This document shows, piece after piece, positions 10,520 through 22,671 of a DNA stretch of 64,000 nucleotides (within the stretch, counting starts at the first letter, position 1; each line of letters begins with the position of its first letter). The stretch lies in NCBI GenBank assembly GCA_015847255.1, contig JADLZK010013170.1, positions 186,001-250,000 of the forward strand. Reading direction: 5' to 3'. A model generated the notes under the pieces. The model searched no databases. It was not told the DNA's origin and saw only the letters and a program-made list of their open reading frames with translations. The translations under genes were made by a program, and so were the position numbers. The DNA is from Hyparrhenia diplandra. Lineage: Eukaryota > Streptophyta > Magnoliopsida > Poales > Poaceae.

Positions 10520-12280
10520 GAGTTTTTTCACAACTAACAACAGTTTTTTACGGCTCACCTTGTTGGCATGAGCTATGGTACAATATTTTTTTTTATCACA
10601 ACGAATCAGCGTGCTTACCAGCCTCAGAAACCATCCGGGATGACCAAATTGTTTACTTTAACATGCTGCTTGGTTTGGCTATTAGCCCATCATCAGATCT
10701 AGAGTCAACTAATAACATTGCTTTGTACAATTAAAACCCGAGATCCTTGGCCGGGTTGGAGCCTCTCATATATAGTCATATGAGCAAGCCAAATCTTGCT
10801 AGCACAGGCATCGGCCCTCAGACAAAACAACCAAACGAGCAGACTAGTTGCAGACTAGTTGGGTGTCCTTGCTTGGCAAGGCAAAACAGTTCCTAAGCAA
10901 AGCTGCCAAACGGACTAAGGGCCCAGTAGCCTTTAGTTTCTTTTCTATTATGAAAATAAAAATAAAATTTTAAATATTAGGGTATAGTGAAAGTTGGATG
11001 TTCATATATGTCCAATGAATACCCTCTAGTTTTTTAAAAAAAAAGAACTTGAAAGACAAAAATTTCAAAAAAATTTGAATTACTAGTTCAATTATTACTA
11101 GAATCCATGAATGTCCAATTTCTGCCTTCCACCTCTAAGCATGGGCATAGGTCATTTCCCAAGACCCCGCACGTAAGCAAGCTACAAGCCTGCAACTCAC
11201 CACCCTGTTTTTATTGCTAAAAAAACTAGCTTCCTCTGCTTGTCTCCTCCTCTCTAACTTTCTCTTTAGCTCATAGATTTTTAGCTCTCTCAGATGTGGT
11301 TGCCTCACCCTAACCCAGCTTGTTAGACTGACTCCAATAGCCAATAACTAAAACAACAACCCATTCTAGAATTTGGGTTCTCCACATCCCATGGGTCACC
11401 GACCCAAATCCTACCTTCTCCAACAGCGAAGACAATCGAGGTCTCTACCGCCCCGCCGCCTGCCTCACCGTTTGTCGTCGGCCCCCCTCTTGATGATGAG
11501 CTCCTCCCCTACACGACCTCCTTCCCTTCCCAATCGCCTCGTCATCGTCCCGTGAGATAGGGAGGTTGGTGCTGTTGTTGCCCCTGCCTCCTTCACGTCG
11601 GCGGCACCCTCCAAGATCCGGCGGTCGCGGGCGAGAGGGAGCCCCGCGCCACAATGACCGTGCACCGTGCCCCCACCGACGAGCCGCTTGGACGTGCCCC
11701 GAGGCTGACCTCGCCGCCCCTCGCTCCTCGCCATTTTCTTCGCCTTCCGGTCGCGGCACGATACGGGTGGCGAGTAGTAGCAGCGGCAGCGAGCATCCTT
11801 GTCGCCGTCGCCGAAGGCCATGGCGGCGGCCTCCAACATCGCGAGCAACTCCACTCTGGCGTGGCGCCCTTCTCTCCGTCGCCGCACGTCTTCTCACCCG
11901 ACCGCCTGTCTGTTCGTCGATGCTACCTCGCCACGGGCCCACCACTACGGACGTCAGAGATTTATCTCGTCTGTTCTGGATGATGCTTTTTTGTGATTCG
12001 GATCGATAGCTAGATAAATTGCATCGCGCGAATAGGTCATCTGTTGGAGCTCGTTTTTGGGACGCACAACACTGTGGAGGACTTAGTTTTGGGCATTGTT
12101 GGAGATAGTCTTCTTAGGATAATGAGATGAGCGAACCTAAAATTATAATAATATATATATTTTTGTGAGGTCGCTATTAGTAGCTATATAAAAAGAGCCG
12201 ACTTGAATCACTCAGCAACCTAACCAGCCTTTTTTTTTCTTTGAACAAAAGCAACCTAACGAGCTGTGCATTTAGGAATT
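10520..12280. other. Intergenic region with a GC-rich block
   Basis: 10520-11330 is AT-rich and featureless. 11370-12000 is GC-rich and open on both strands, with no domain I recognise. The block is bounded by CTCCAATAGCC at about 11332 and GTTGGAGATAGTC at about 12098. Loosely inverted CTCCAA motifs of this kind often mark non-autonomous DNA transposons in grasses, so it may be one. No target duplication was found. Confidence 0.35.
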
Positions 12281-12539
12281 CAGGGCGCAGGCCAGAAGCC
12301 TATGCCCGCCCCAGCCCACGCGTCACACACCAGGACACAGGCCCATATCCCACACGCCACAAACCAAAAAGACAAAGCCCAAAGGCAACCCTGTTTTGTT
12401 GTTGATTTGTGGCGAACTGCTGAGTTCTGCTCGTTATTCTATAGGAGCCTGAGCCGAGCCATAAACCCTCGATATCGAGCCCCCCCCTCCGGAGTGAGTT
12501 GCGTTTGATTTGAATAGGGGAGCGGGGAAGGCATATCTC

Positions 12540-14032
12540 CTAAACCACCCTGCGCTCCCCCCAAATCGCCCCAAACCCTACCGTCCCTTCCACGCCGCCG
12601 CCACTCCGCATCGCCAGTCCGGATCTCTTCGGCTCGGTGCAGCGGGGATTCATCCAGGCTTGGATTGATTTCTCCCTCTGCGCGGTAAGCAACCCTAATC
12701 CCTCCTCTTTTTTTGCTCGGTTAAATAGCTGGTTAAATAGCTCTTTTCGCTCCGCGGGATCGTTTCCTTTCGATGCTGCCGCTCTGATCTGATTGTTTGT
12801 TTCTCTGGAATCCGTAGAGTTCGTCGGGTTTATACGCGCTTGCTGCGTGAGTAACGGTTCCGCACAAGTGCCTTCTGTTGTTGCGTAGTCCTCTTTTGGC
12901 TTTGTTCTCTGTTGCTAATGTTAGGGCGAAACCAACTGGAAATTACTTTGGGGCCAGATCCACTAAAATGATAGGATTAAGCTAGAGATGCGAAGGATTT
13001 GTTAAGAAATTATAGGATTTCGCGGACCCTGGTGAAAGGGCCTACCTCCGCCCATGTAGTAAATAAAATCCATCTGGCCTCGCTTCATTCAAATCGTGTG
13101 AAGAACTTTGGTGTCCATATGCCTTAGCCTTAGAAGCTATGATCCTTTCAGGCTTGACTTTTTTTATTCTTTCGATTTTAACTGAGACACAGGCTGTATG
13201 TGCTTAATGGGGTCTTTAATCTTGTTGAAACTCTGGTCATCTCCTTAATATGTTGCCAGCATCTAGTTACTCATGATCATGTTGTGCCTAAGTTTGGTGG
13301 ATCGATGTATTCATACAATGTGGTCAAGATATGTTTGTTTGTTCTCTGTGGGGCGATATACCTTTGTTATCTGTTGGTCGATATAATTTAGTTTGCATTG
13401 GATGCTGATGATGTTAGGGGTTCATCCTAAAATATATTTATTTGCAATTTGACTGTACAGTGTTTACACTGTTGCATTTCTTTTTTTTTTTTGGAACACG
13501 TAAGAGAACTGCATATCATTATATTAAGAAGGAATATTTATGTTTTCTTCTCATGTAATATCCAGCTGTGTCATGAATATTGTTGCTGTGTAATTTCTTC
13601 ATTGACCATAGGCTGCACAGCGGGCTTTTCTGTTATTAGGTTAAAAATTGCTTGCGGTGTTATTAATTTTCTGCTCAAGTCGTATTGTATGATTTATGGC
13701 TTCTTTGAGCATGTTCTTTAGCTTTGAATGGTCGCCCAGATACATTGGTTGATTTACCTGTTTATTGATAATCTTGGATTGCTGATGGGGCTAAGAAAAT
13801 ATTATGGATATGTGCTTTAATATGGATGAAAATTTTTGCATACAGTGCCTCTGTTGAATGAGTTGTTTGGCTAATATCTGTGCTGTGAACAATGCAAAAG
13901 CTTTAAGCTATGCTCAACTGTCTCTGTCTGACTGACCTTTAGTGATCTGCACTGTTGATGTATTATGTTGCTTTGATTTTCCGTGATTCCTTGCTGACTA
14001 AAAATCTATTATTTTTTATATAGGATACAGCC
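12540..14032 (+). other. 5' UTR exon and 1.3-kb leader intron of importin beta-1
   Basis: The CT-rich, GC-rich stretch at about 12540-12684 looks like a plant housekeeping 5' UTR exon (CCAAACCCTACCG, CGCCGCCGCCACTCC). It ends at a strong donor, CGCG/GTAAGC, at 12685. The next good acceptor, TATATAG, ends at 14023, nine bases before the ATG at 14033. The intervening 1339 bp are T-rich like a plant intron. An intron in the leader is common for highly expressed plant genes. The transcription start is not determined. Confidence 0.65.
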
Positions 14033-16736
14033 ATGGATATCACTCAGGTTCTGCTAGCTGCACAATCTCCAGATGCTAACCTTCGAACAGTAGCAGAAGG
14101 CAACCTCACGCAGTTCCAGGAGCAGAATCTTCCTAACTTCCTCCTCTCCTTATCAATAGAGCTCTCGAACGATGAAAAACCTCCAGAGTCTAGAAGGCTT
14201 GCTGGTATTATCCTTAAGAATTCTTTGGATGCAAAGGATTCTGTGAAAAAGGAGCTACTGACTCAGCAGTGGGTAAGTGTGGATCCATCTCTCAAATTGA
14301 AGATCAAGGAGTCATTGCTGGTGACACTAGGATCTTCGGTGCATGATGCCAGACATACCTCTTCACAAGTCATTGCCAAGGTTGCATCAATTGAGATACC
14401 ACGTCGAGAATGGCAAGAACTTGTTGCCAAATTACTGGGCAACATGACATCTCCAGGTGCATCTGCTCCTTTGAAACAAGCAACATTAGAGGCATTGGGC
14501 TATGTGTGTGAGGAGATTTCTCCACAGGACTTGGAGCAGGACCAAGTGAATGCTGTTCTGACTGCTGTTGTCCAGGGAATGAACCAGACAGAGCTTAGCC
14601 CAGAAGTTCGTCTTGCTGCAGTTAAGGCATTATATAATGCTCTTGACTTCGCCGAGAGTAACTTTGCAAATGAAATGGAGAGGAATTATATAATGAAGAT
14701 GGTTTGCGAGACTGCTGTGTCTAAAGAAGTGGAGATCAGACAGGCTGCATTTGAATGCCTCGTTGCAATAGCATCCATATATTATTCACACTTAGATCCT
14801 TATATGCAAACCATATTCAACCTGACAGCTAATGCAGTGAAAGGCGATGAGGAACCGGTTGCACTTCAAGCTGTTGAGTTCTGGAGCGCTATTTGTGATG
14901 AAGAGATTGCTCTCCAGGATGAATATGAGGGATCTGAGGATGGCAACTCTACTGTGCACTTTCACTTTATTGAAAAGGCCCTCCCTTCACTTGTACCAAT
15001 GCTGCTAGAAACTTTGTTGAAGCAAGAGGAAGATCAAGATCAAGATGATAATGTCTGGAACATTTCTATGAGTGGTGGGACGTGCCTTGGACTCATTTCT
15101 AGAACTGTTGGTGATGCAGTTGTCCCTCTTGTGATGCCATTTGTCGAGGCCAACATCACAAAGCCTGATTGGCATTGTCGTGAGGCAGCTACTTTTGCAC
15201 TCGGTTCTATCCTTGAAGGCCCCTCTGTTGAAAAACTTGCTCCACTGGTCTACGCTGGTCTTGATTTCTTGCTTAACACAATGAATGATGCAAATAGCCA
15301 GGTAAAAGATACTACTGCTTGGACTCTTGGGAGGGTATTTGAGCTCTTGCATTCTCCAGCTGGTGCAAACCCAATCATAAATAATTCAAACCTTCCTCGT
15401 ATCATGTCTGTGCTTCTTGAGAGTAGTAAAGATGTTCCAAATGTGGCTGAGAAAGTCTGTGGAGCTATTTATTTTCTTGCCCAAGGTTATGAGGATGCAG
15501 AGTCAGCGTCTTCCGTGCTCACGCCTTATCTACCTAATATCATTGCTGCTCTTCTTTCTGCGGCGGACCGTGCTGATACTACCCATTTCAGGCTTCGTGC
15601 TTCTGCTTATGAAGCACTGAATGAAATTGTGAGAGTCAGCAACATACCTGAAACTTCAGGCATCATAGGCCAATTGTTGCAGGAGATCATGAGAAGGTTA
15701 GGCCTTACATTTGATCTCCACATATTTTCTTCTGGTGATAAGGAGAAGCAAAGCGATCTGCAGGCTTTGCTATGTGGTGTTCTGCAGGTCATCATCCAGA
15801 AACTGAGCAGCACAGATGCAAAGCCCATAATTACTGAGACTGCTGATCAGTTGATGATGCTGTTTCTCCGTGTCTTTGCCTGCCACAATTCTACTGTTCA
15901 TGAAGAAGCAATGCTTGCGATTGGTGCCCTTGCATATGCTACTGGTCCAGATTTTGTTAAATACATGCCTAACTTCTTCACATACCTGGAGGCTGGCTTG
16001 CAGAATTTTGAAGAGTACCAAGTGTGTTCCATCTCTGTTGGGGTGGTTGGTGATATTTGTCGTGCCTTGGAAGATAAAATTTTGCCCTTCTGTGATGGCA
16101 TTATGACTATTCTTCTTAAGGACCTATCAAGCTCTATGCTCAATCGGTCTGTGAAGCCTCCGATTTTCTCATGCTTTGGAGACATTGCTCTTGCTATTGG
16201 TGAGAATTTTGAGAAATACCTACCATATGCCATGCCGATGCTCCAAGGAGCTGCAGAACTCCTTGGTACTCTTAATCAGAGTGATGATGATATGGTTGAC
16301 TATGGCAACCAGCTCAGACGTGGCATTTTTGAGGCATACTCTGGTATACTCCAGGGCATAAAGGGCCCAAAAGCTCAGCTGATGATCCCATATGTATCAC
16401 ATCTACTACAGTTCACTGAAGCTGTTTTCAGAGATAGGAGCAGGTGCCTTTCATTTGCATTGTAATTTCTGTTCAATTTTTTTGTTACCTGTTTCTTACA
16501 GCTATACTTCCTGTCCTGTTGTTTGTGCCATCAGGGATGACAGTGTGACGAAGGCTGCAATTGCTGTCCTTGGGGATCTTGCAGACACGCTTGGCCAGAG
16601 CTCAAAGGATCTGTTCCAGACCCACCTATTCCATGTTGAGTTCTTGAGAGAGTGTCAAGCCCAAGAGTTGGATGATGAAGTTCGGGAGACCGCACGATGG
16701 GCCCAGGGGATGATAAACCAGGCGGTGGTTTCTTAA
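14033..16736 (+). CDS. KPNB1: Importin subunit beta-1 (nuclear transport receptor)
   Basis: Coding exons 14033-16443 and 16535-16736 encode 870 residues, the same length as plant importin beta-1. The 91-bp intron has donor AG/GTGCCT and acceptor CCATCAG. It splits an Arg codon and joins VFRDRSR to DDSVTKAA in frame. The protein carries importin-alpha/cargo through the nuclear pore and releases it on RanGTP. An importin-beta N-terminal domain covers about residues 20-100 (RTVAEGNLTQFQEQNLPNFL onward). HEAT-type helical repeats fill the rest. An acidic segment, QEEDQDQDD at about residues 330-338, fits the acidic loop that contacts the IBB domain and Ran. The C terminus (VRETARWAQGMINQ) is typical. 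No frame break is seen, and most of the protein lies in one 2.4-kb exon. Confidence 0.96.
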
Positions 16737-17110
16737 TGAGGGATGGTTTTGGTTTGTTGGTTATGGGAGGTTTCTTTTGTTGCTGTGCCAAGTTCATTTG
16801 CAACAGATGAACGGAAGGATACCTATAGGCTATATATATGTAGCGTCAGTGTTAGGATCCTGTAGGCATTTGTGCGTTGTTGGTCTGCCAAGCTGGTGTG
16901 CGTCACATTGGGTTGGGTGGTTTCTGTCTGGATGTCTTGAACATCTAAACCTGGCTCATTTATCTTGCTGAACAGCAAAACTTGGCTCATTTATCTTGGT
17001 TGGTTCGTTTATCTCGGTATTTTTCAATGCTGGTGTTTGCTTCCTGTTTTCCATTTCTTCTCCAGCTGATCAAATTTATATAGGATGCTGGTTATATATA
17101 TATATTTAAT
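16737..17110 (+). other. Probable 3' UTR of importin beta-1
   Basis: T-rich and G/T-rich sequence follows the TAA stop, with far-upstream-like TTTGT motifs and AT-rich positions at about 17090-17110. The exact poly(A) site cannot be read from sequence. Confidence 0.4.
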
Positions 17111-17463
17111 CCAAATTTGATCTGCTGGACATATTTGGTTACTGGTTATTCCATTTGTGTCATTATAGCCTCTAGGTTATGCATTTTAATTTTGAAAAAT
17201 CTTCTAGGTATTGCTGCGTGTGTAAAGGATGTATGTAGGGTAGGTCGGTGGTAGTCGAGGTGTACAATCTGTTACTGGCAGAAATCGGCTCGGTAAACAG
17301 ATGAAGCATGGAGCAATCGAGAGAGCAAGGCAATGGCTCGGTAATGTTCCAACCTGGTGAGCTTCCCTTCCCGTGCCTCCTTGCTGACTGAGGCTTTTAT
17401 CAGATTCCTTGAGTTTTATTGAAAGAACACAATATGTGAGTGTCCTGTACCACTATATTATGT

Positions 17464-17495
17464 ACTAAGCCAGAATCCCCACGCTTCGCGTGGGG
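17464..17495 (-). mobile_element. Degenerate Helitron-like 3' terminus
   Basis: Read on the minus strand, CCCCACGC-GAA-GCGTGGGG forms a perfect 8-bp hairpin, followed 7-12 nt later by CTTAGT. Helitrons end in a GC hairpin a few bases before CTRR. Here the terminal tetramer is CTTA rather than CTAG, so it is diverged. No matching 5' end was identified. Confidence 0.35.
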
Positions 17496-17499
17496 AGAG

Positions 17500-19335
17500 A
17501 TCATGTTTATGGATTGACTGTTATGCTTGAATTCAGAGTAGTCACAGCTCATTCAGAGAAGTAATCTGGCACGGTTACTTCTTGGAGATCAGTTGACTGG
17601 GATAATACCTTGGCCCTTTTTTTGAGATTAGCTGACTACTTGTTTTACCTTTGCACGCTATGAGCATAGAGCAGGTCTGTAGATCATAGAATCGGAACAG
17701 TAGGTAAATAGTTCCAGAACCTGGCAATTAATATTATATTGGTAGAGGTGATTTGAGACACCATGTAATTTAATGAATTCATGATAGCTGAATGTATTGC
17801 AAATTTGTATTAGCAGGAGGCGGATATAGGAATTCGGAGACGTTAAATTAGAAGAGTTGTAATTGCCAATCCATATAACTGCATCTATATCTAATTGCTT
17901 ATGGGATGGAAATATGCATAATGTGAGAGATGTCGTGGCTGCATGTTAGTACGCTGATATGCCGCCTCTGCCGACGCACGCTCGTGCGTGCTGGCACGGC
18001 AGGGTTGCCCGCGCCGGTGAACACGACGGCGAGCAGAGCCAGCGCGTGAGGCGACCTGGGATGGGGTTGATTGCGTCGAGCATGCAGGCTGGCACGACAG
18101 GATGCGCGGGAGGTGGGGACGGCGGCGAGGAGCGTCACCGGGTGGAGCGCCTGCGCGGGAGTTGAGGACGACGACGGGCGAGGCGTGAAGGTTGGGACCG
18201 CGGGAGGTGGACGCGACGGCGGGCGTTTTGCGGAGCGGCCGAGACGGCGATTTCGCTGGAGTGGCGTGGGGGCTGGTCTGCGATGCGTGTGTGCGCGCGC
18301 GCGCAGTTTTGGGTGTCTTCGAGGTGGTTCCGGGGTAGGTCTGCTAATGTGTGTGTGTGTGTGGGGGTGGGGGGGTTTGATTGGGCGGGTTTTTGGGGCG
18401 GGTTTTGGATGGGTGGGTTTGAGCGGGTATTATTGGATGGGTGGAAACGGATGAACGGATTTGTGAAACGGGTTTGGGCGGCTTGGGTTGACAACACAAA
18501 CGGGTTGGGGCTCTATGGTCATAGATCGGCGCATAAGTCATATATCATCTTCCATCGTGACTTCGGGTTGGGGCGGGTTGGGGTATTGGGCCGACGGAGC
18601 GGGCGGGGCGGGGCGGGTGATAGTTAGGGTTTTTAAAATATGGGTTGGGGCGGGTTTAAACCCGTTAGCAGGCCTATTCCTGGGACTTTAGATGGACCGT
18701 TGGATCTGCAGGTGCGTGAGATCCAATGGTTGCTGTTGAGTTATTGTTTTCTACTGTTAATGTACAGTGCAGGGAATCACCAGGATTAAAGGATCTTTAC
18801 AGGATTAAAGGATATAAACTGATCCCTCCTTGTAACTGATCCCCTCCTTATGAGACTTGACGCCCAAGCCTTTCCTTCTTTTTTTCCTGTGATGTCATAA
18901 TATCTTAACTAGCATCCATGAACTACAACCTGGTGACAAAGTACAGATTCGATCCTTCTCAGTCCTTGAAATAAATCTTGATATCAAAGCAGTAAAGGCA
19001 GGTAATAATGTTCCATTTCAGAGCAGTTAGGGTGGCTGCGGCTGGAATGAGAATGGTGCCATAACAAGTGTATCCCATATCGACTTGAGAAGATTTCTGA
19101 TTTTTTTTTCCATGTACCGTTTGATTGTTGCATCTATTTTTATCCTCCATAGTTCCTGTTCTATCTAGACTTCAGATTAGTAAAGAAGTAATATATCCTA
19201 TTAATGGCTTTAGTATTTGCATGTCTGTCCATGCAGTATGCTATTCACTTGAATAACAGAACCAATTTAATGTAAGAATAGATGGGTTTCATTAGCCTTT
19301 TTAAGTCGAATTAACCATCTTTTCGTGCACAGCTC
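17500..19335. other. Intergenic, with a strongly G-rich strand-asymmetric block
   Basis: No gene is supported. 18150-18680 contains dozens of G-runs on the plus strand (for example GGGGTGGGGGGG at about 18363, then repeated GGGCGGG and GGGTTGGGG) and a (GT)n run at about 18350. This skew is common in sub-terminal regions of hAT-like elements and can form G-quadruplexes. Short ORFs here are low-complexity artefacts. Confidence 0.45.
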
Positions 19336-19339
19336 GACG

Positions 19340-19590
19340 ACCTCAGATCGGAGTTGGAAGGCAGTGTGTGCATGGTACTCTTAAAACCAGTGCGAACGGC
19401 CATCTCGTGTTGACCACCCGTGTTGACCACCCGAGCCCGTCTTCCAAGATCCTACTTAAGCAGCTCTGGAAGGCAGGCTCCAAATATCATTGTGAACCCT
19501 GATTAGTGGTTGGAATATATGGATGGCCTTAGCCTAATAGAGAATTTTTTAATTATTTCCAATAAAATTTAAGCGACTTTATTCATATGT
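19340..19590 (+). repeat. Extra fragment of the sHMA-module flank
   Basis: This stretch matches about 30245-30440 and 57185-57380: GACCACCCGAGCCCGTCTTC, GCAGCTCTGGAAGGCAG, CCAAATATCATTGTGAACCC, TTGGAATATATG, then GGCCTTAGCCT. It is the left-most piece of the duplicated module flank and lies before the invertase 3' end. It therefore must come from a further, mostly deleted module copy. A CACTA element interrupts the region shortly after. Confidence 0.7.
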
Positions 19591-19642
19591 GCCTAAGGGT
19601 AGTGAAAAACTTTTAGTTTCACTTTCTAGTTAAAGCGGATGT

Positions 19643-20637
19643 CACTACTACACAAATTTTTTACATGACGGGCATATCTGATTTTGCGAGGCAAGGGACG
19701 CCTGTGACGGGCAAAAATGCCCGCCACGGTTAATAAATTAAAAATAAAAATAAAAAGAACCCGAACCCTCCTAGATCCGGATTTGGGCCCACGGAGCCCA
19801 GACGTGTCGTCGCCGCCTCTAGAGTTTGGTCGCCGGATCCACATCGCCCGCCGTGGAGGCCCGCCCGCCATGCCTCACGTCGACGGATCCGCGTCGCCCG
19901 TCGTGGAGCGCCGCCGTTGCTGGAGCTCGGTGGAGGGCGCTCGCGCCGCCGCTGGATCTCGCCCGCGCCTGCCGTGAAGCGCCACCGCCGCACCTCTAGG
20001 GTTTGGTCGCCGTATCCACGCCACCCGCCGTGGAGGCCCGCCCTATGCGCCTCATGTCGCCGGATCCGTGTCGCCTGCCGTGGAGCACCGCCGCCGGAGC
20101 TCGGTGGAGGGCGCCCGCACCGCCGCTGGAGCCCACCCGCGCCGCGTGCCGGATCCCACCGCCGCCATCTCCTGAATCCGCTGGAGCTCCATCCACGCCC
20201 GCCTGGATCTGTGCCGGCGCTGGGATGCGTAGAGGAGAGGAGGGGGCTTGGGAAGGGGAGGGCCGGCAGGACGGGGCCGGCAGCCACCGCAACGCAGTTT
20301 CTCGTGAAGGAGAGTTCGGTGTTTCACTGCGTGGGGGCGAAGAGAGCGCAGGCTGCTGCTGCTGAGTGAGGAAGAGAGAGATGTTGGGTCTCTTGGGTTT
20401 GAACTTGGTTATATAGTGGGAGTGGGTAATCAGGCTTGTATTATCTGTGAGGGGCTTTTAATCTACCTGCCACAGAAAATCTATTTACCGTAGCAGACAT
20501 TCTAACGTGCCCGCCACAATTATTAATAACTGTGACGGGCGGCCTGGTGGCTGGCTGGCCAGCATTAAACCGTGGTGGGGTGTGCCCGCCACTTAGTGTT
20601 TTTGGGCGTGTCACCTAAAATATATCTTGTACTAGTG
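19643..20637. mobile_element. Non-autonomous CACTA (En/Spm) transposon
   Basis: The element starts CACTACTACACAAA and ends TTGTACTAGTG, giving inverted CACTA termini. The 3-bp target duplication TGT is present on both sides (19640-19642, 20638-20640). Sub-terminal copies of GACGGGC and GCCCGCCAC occur in both orientations near the ends, as CACTA transposases need. The 995-bp body has no transposase. Its GC-rich centre holds an imperfect tandem duplication of about 180 bp (19820-19985 and 20000-20150) that makes false ORFs on both strands. Confidence 0.9.
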
Positions 20638-20640
20638 TGT

Positions 20641-20933
20641 TGCCATACTTAAATATGGAATCCTCTCCACGTCTTTAGGTATAAATAAAATTAGCAGCCT
20701 TTTATTCACATCATACTTGTTACATTACCGCCTTGCATTGTGTACACGCACATAAGAAGAAGAATCCAGCCGATGGAAGTAAACAAACTGATCAAACTAT
20801 ATAGTCGTCACTCATATAGCTAGCTAGAGGAAGGATGAAGATTGAAGGACCTCCCAACAATTGATATATAATACTCCGGAAGCAAAGGTACGGTTGAAGG
20901 AAAACGAATAAAGTCGATCATCCACGCTTATAT
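20641..20933 (-). other. 3' flank / probable 3' UTR of the invertase gene
   Basis: This AT-rich sequence lies directly downstream (minus strand) of the TAG stop at 20934-20936. It contains several AATAAA-like strings on the minus strand and runs up to the CACTA element. No transcript end can be fixed. Confidence 0.4.
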
Positions 20934-21795
20934 CTAGGCAGCGCCATTCATGAGCGGTTTCTTCATCTCCCAAGCAGTTAGGCTTGCCAGTTTGACGTCC
21001 ACCTCACCGTTGTTGAAAACGTAGAGGTGAGCATCTTTTCCAATGGCGATGGACGGATAGACCCGTGACAGGATGCAAGTCCTGCCTCCTGCGCCGAAGC
21101 TCTCCACCACAGACCGATCGATCTGCACAAGAAATTAAAAGAGAGATCAACAAAACAATAATATAACAATCGGTCAAGCAATAATGTCGTCGTAATCTAT
21201 TTGCTTGACAGCAGTAGTCAACAATTATGACAGTAATTTGCTTCTGGCAGGCGTTAGATTGTGGAGTTACGTATATACGTACCAAGATTCTAAGAGCAAT
21301 CTCCGCACTTGAAATGTCCATGTCCACGAAGCCAGCGAAGGTTTGCTTGTTGCTGTCCAGACCTTGAGTAAGAGATGAGCTAACCAGTACAAAAAAAAAA
21401 AGGGAGAAAAACAAGTTATTCCAACTTAGTTTTGTCCAAACATTGTAATAATAATATAAAGAAGCATACTTTATGCGTCCATACATACTTGGTGGAGTCG
21501 GTGCACATGAGCACCTTAGGCTTGCCGTATCCATCCCTGAAGACTCTGAAGAAGACGGCCGTCTTCTCCTGTAGGTCAGCGGAGGCCAGCACCCACAGGC
21601 CGAAGGGCCCCACCCCACCCTTGACGTCCGCGCCCTTGACACCGCACAGCTTCTGCGCATCGTCGTCGTACGCCGGGTCGAACGCCTCCGCCTTCTCCAG
21701 CAGGCTCGACGACGACAGCTGCAACTCGAAGCTCACATCCACGTCGGCCTGCCATTCACAAGATCGACGATGGGTCAACAACACATATAAACTAT

Positions 21796-22368
21796 CTGCT
21801 TTCAAGGTTATTTGGAAGTCCAGATGCACCCCCAGAATCAAATTCTTTGCGTGGTTGATCATGGTGGATAGACTCAACACTAAGGATATATATGTTGCTC
21901 AGAAAGCATTTCCACCTACAAGATGGTCCAAATTGTGTCTTATGCTCTGCTGATTCCCTGGAGACTTTAGATCATCTCTTCTTCGACTGCACTTTTGCAA
22001 AAGAATGTTGGCAGAGGTTGGGCATCAACTGGAACATGTCATCAAGTCTATTGGACAGGTTCATGCAGGCTCGGGCGGCACATACAATCCCTTGCTTCGT
22101 TAGTGCTAATTTTCATGGGAGCTCTGGAAACTCAGAAACGACAAGGTCTTCCAACGTCGCCAACCAAGCATCCAGCTATGGCAGATGAATTTTAAATCAC
22201 AGTGTTTGCTTCAGTCGGTTAGATTTAAAGTAGATCTTCGATCATCTTTTTTGTGTTTGGCTTGATGCCCTGTATGTAACCTCTTTTCACTTTTTTATAA
22301 TTAATGAAAATGCCTTTTTACTATGGGGATCTCCCCAACCGTCTTTTGGTCAAAAAATAAATAAATAA
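21796..22368 (+). mobile_element. 5'-truncated LINE (L1-type) with zf-RVT remnant, in an invertase intron
   Basis: The plus strand reads WKSRCTPRIKFFAWLIMVDRLNTKD, then after a frameshift NCVLCSADSLETLDHLFFDC and TFAKECWQRLGINWN. This is the zinc-binding domain found at the C-terminal end of plant LINE reverse transcriptases. It ends in an A-rich tail (AAAAAATAAATAAATAAAA). AAACTAT at 21789-21795 and 22369-22375 is a plausible target duplication. The insertion is antisense to the invertase, in intron 4. Confidence 0.85.
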
Positions 22369-22553
22369 AAACTATATTTCAGTTGTTTCTCGGTCGGAAT
22401 AACAAAACATAGTAAGATAGGCTACTCTCTCCATCGCAAAAAAAGTGTGTCGTTTTAGTTTTTAATAAAACCTTATTCAAAAAATTTATGCAAATTTATA
22501 AAATAAATAAAACATTATTAAAGTATCTCTAGTGATAAAATAAGTAAAACAAC

Positions 22554-22671
22554 AAGAAATAAAAAGCAGTCTATAATCGATCAGATTATTCTAGTGCATG
22601 ACATATATTCTCAGGAATGAAAGTTCAATTTAAGAAATAAAAAGCAGTCTATAATCGATCAGATTATTCTA
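22554..22671. repeat. 40-bp direct repeat in invertase intron 4
   Basis: AAGAAATAAAAAGCAGTCTA plus the next 20 bases occurs identically at 22554-22593 and 22632-22671. The perfect match suggests a recent local duplication. Confidence 0.8.

Noticed and set aside
11445..12009. Overlapping ORFs of 100-166 codons on both strands
   Set aside because: GC-driven; no recognisable domain, and the bounding CTCCAA motifs suggest transposon DNA.
20052..20369. Several ORFs in the CACTA body
   Set aside because: They come from the GC-rich internal tandem duplication of a non-autonomous element and do not resemble a transposase.
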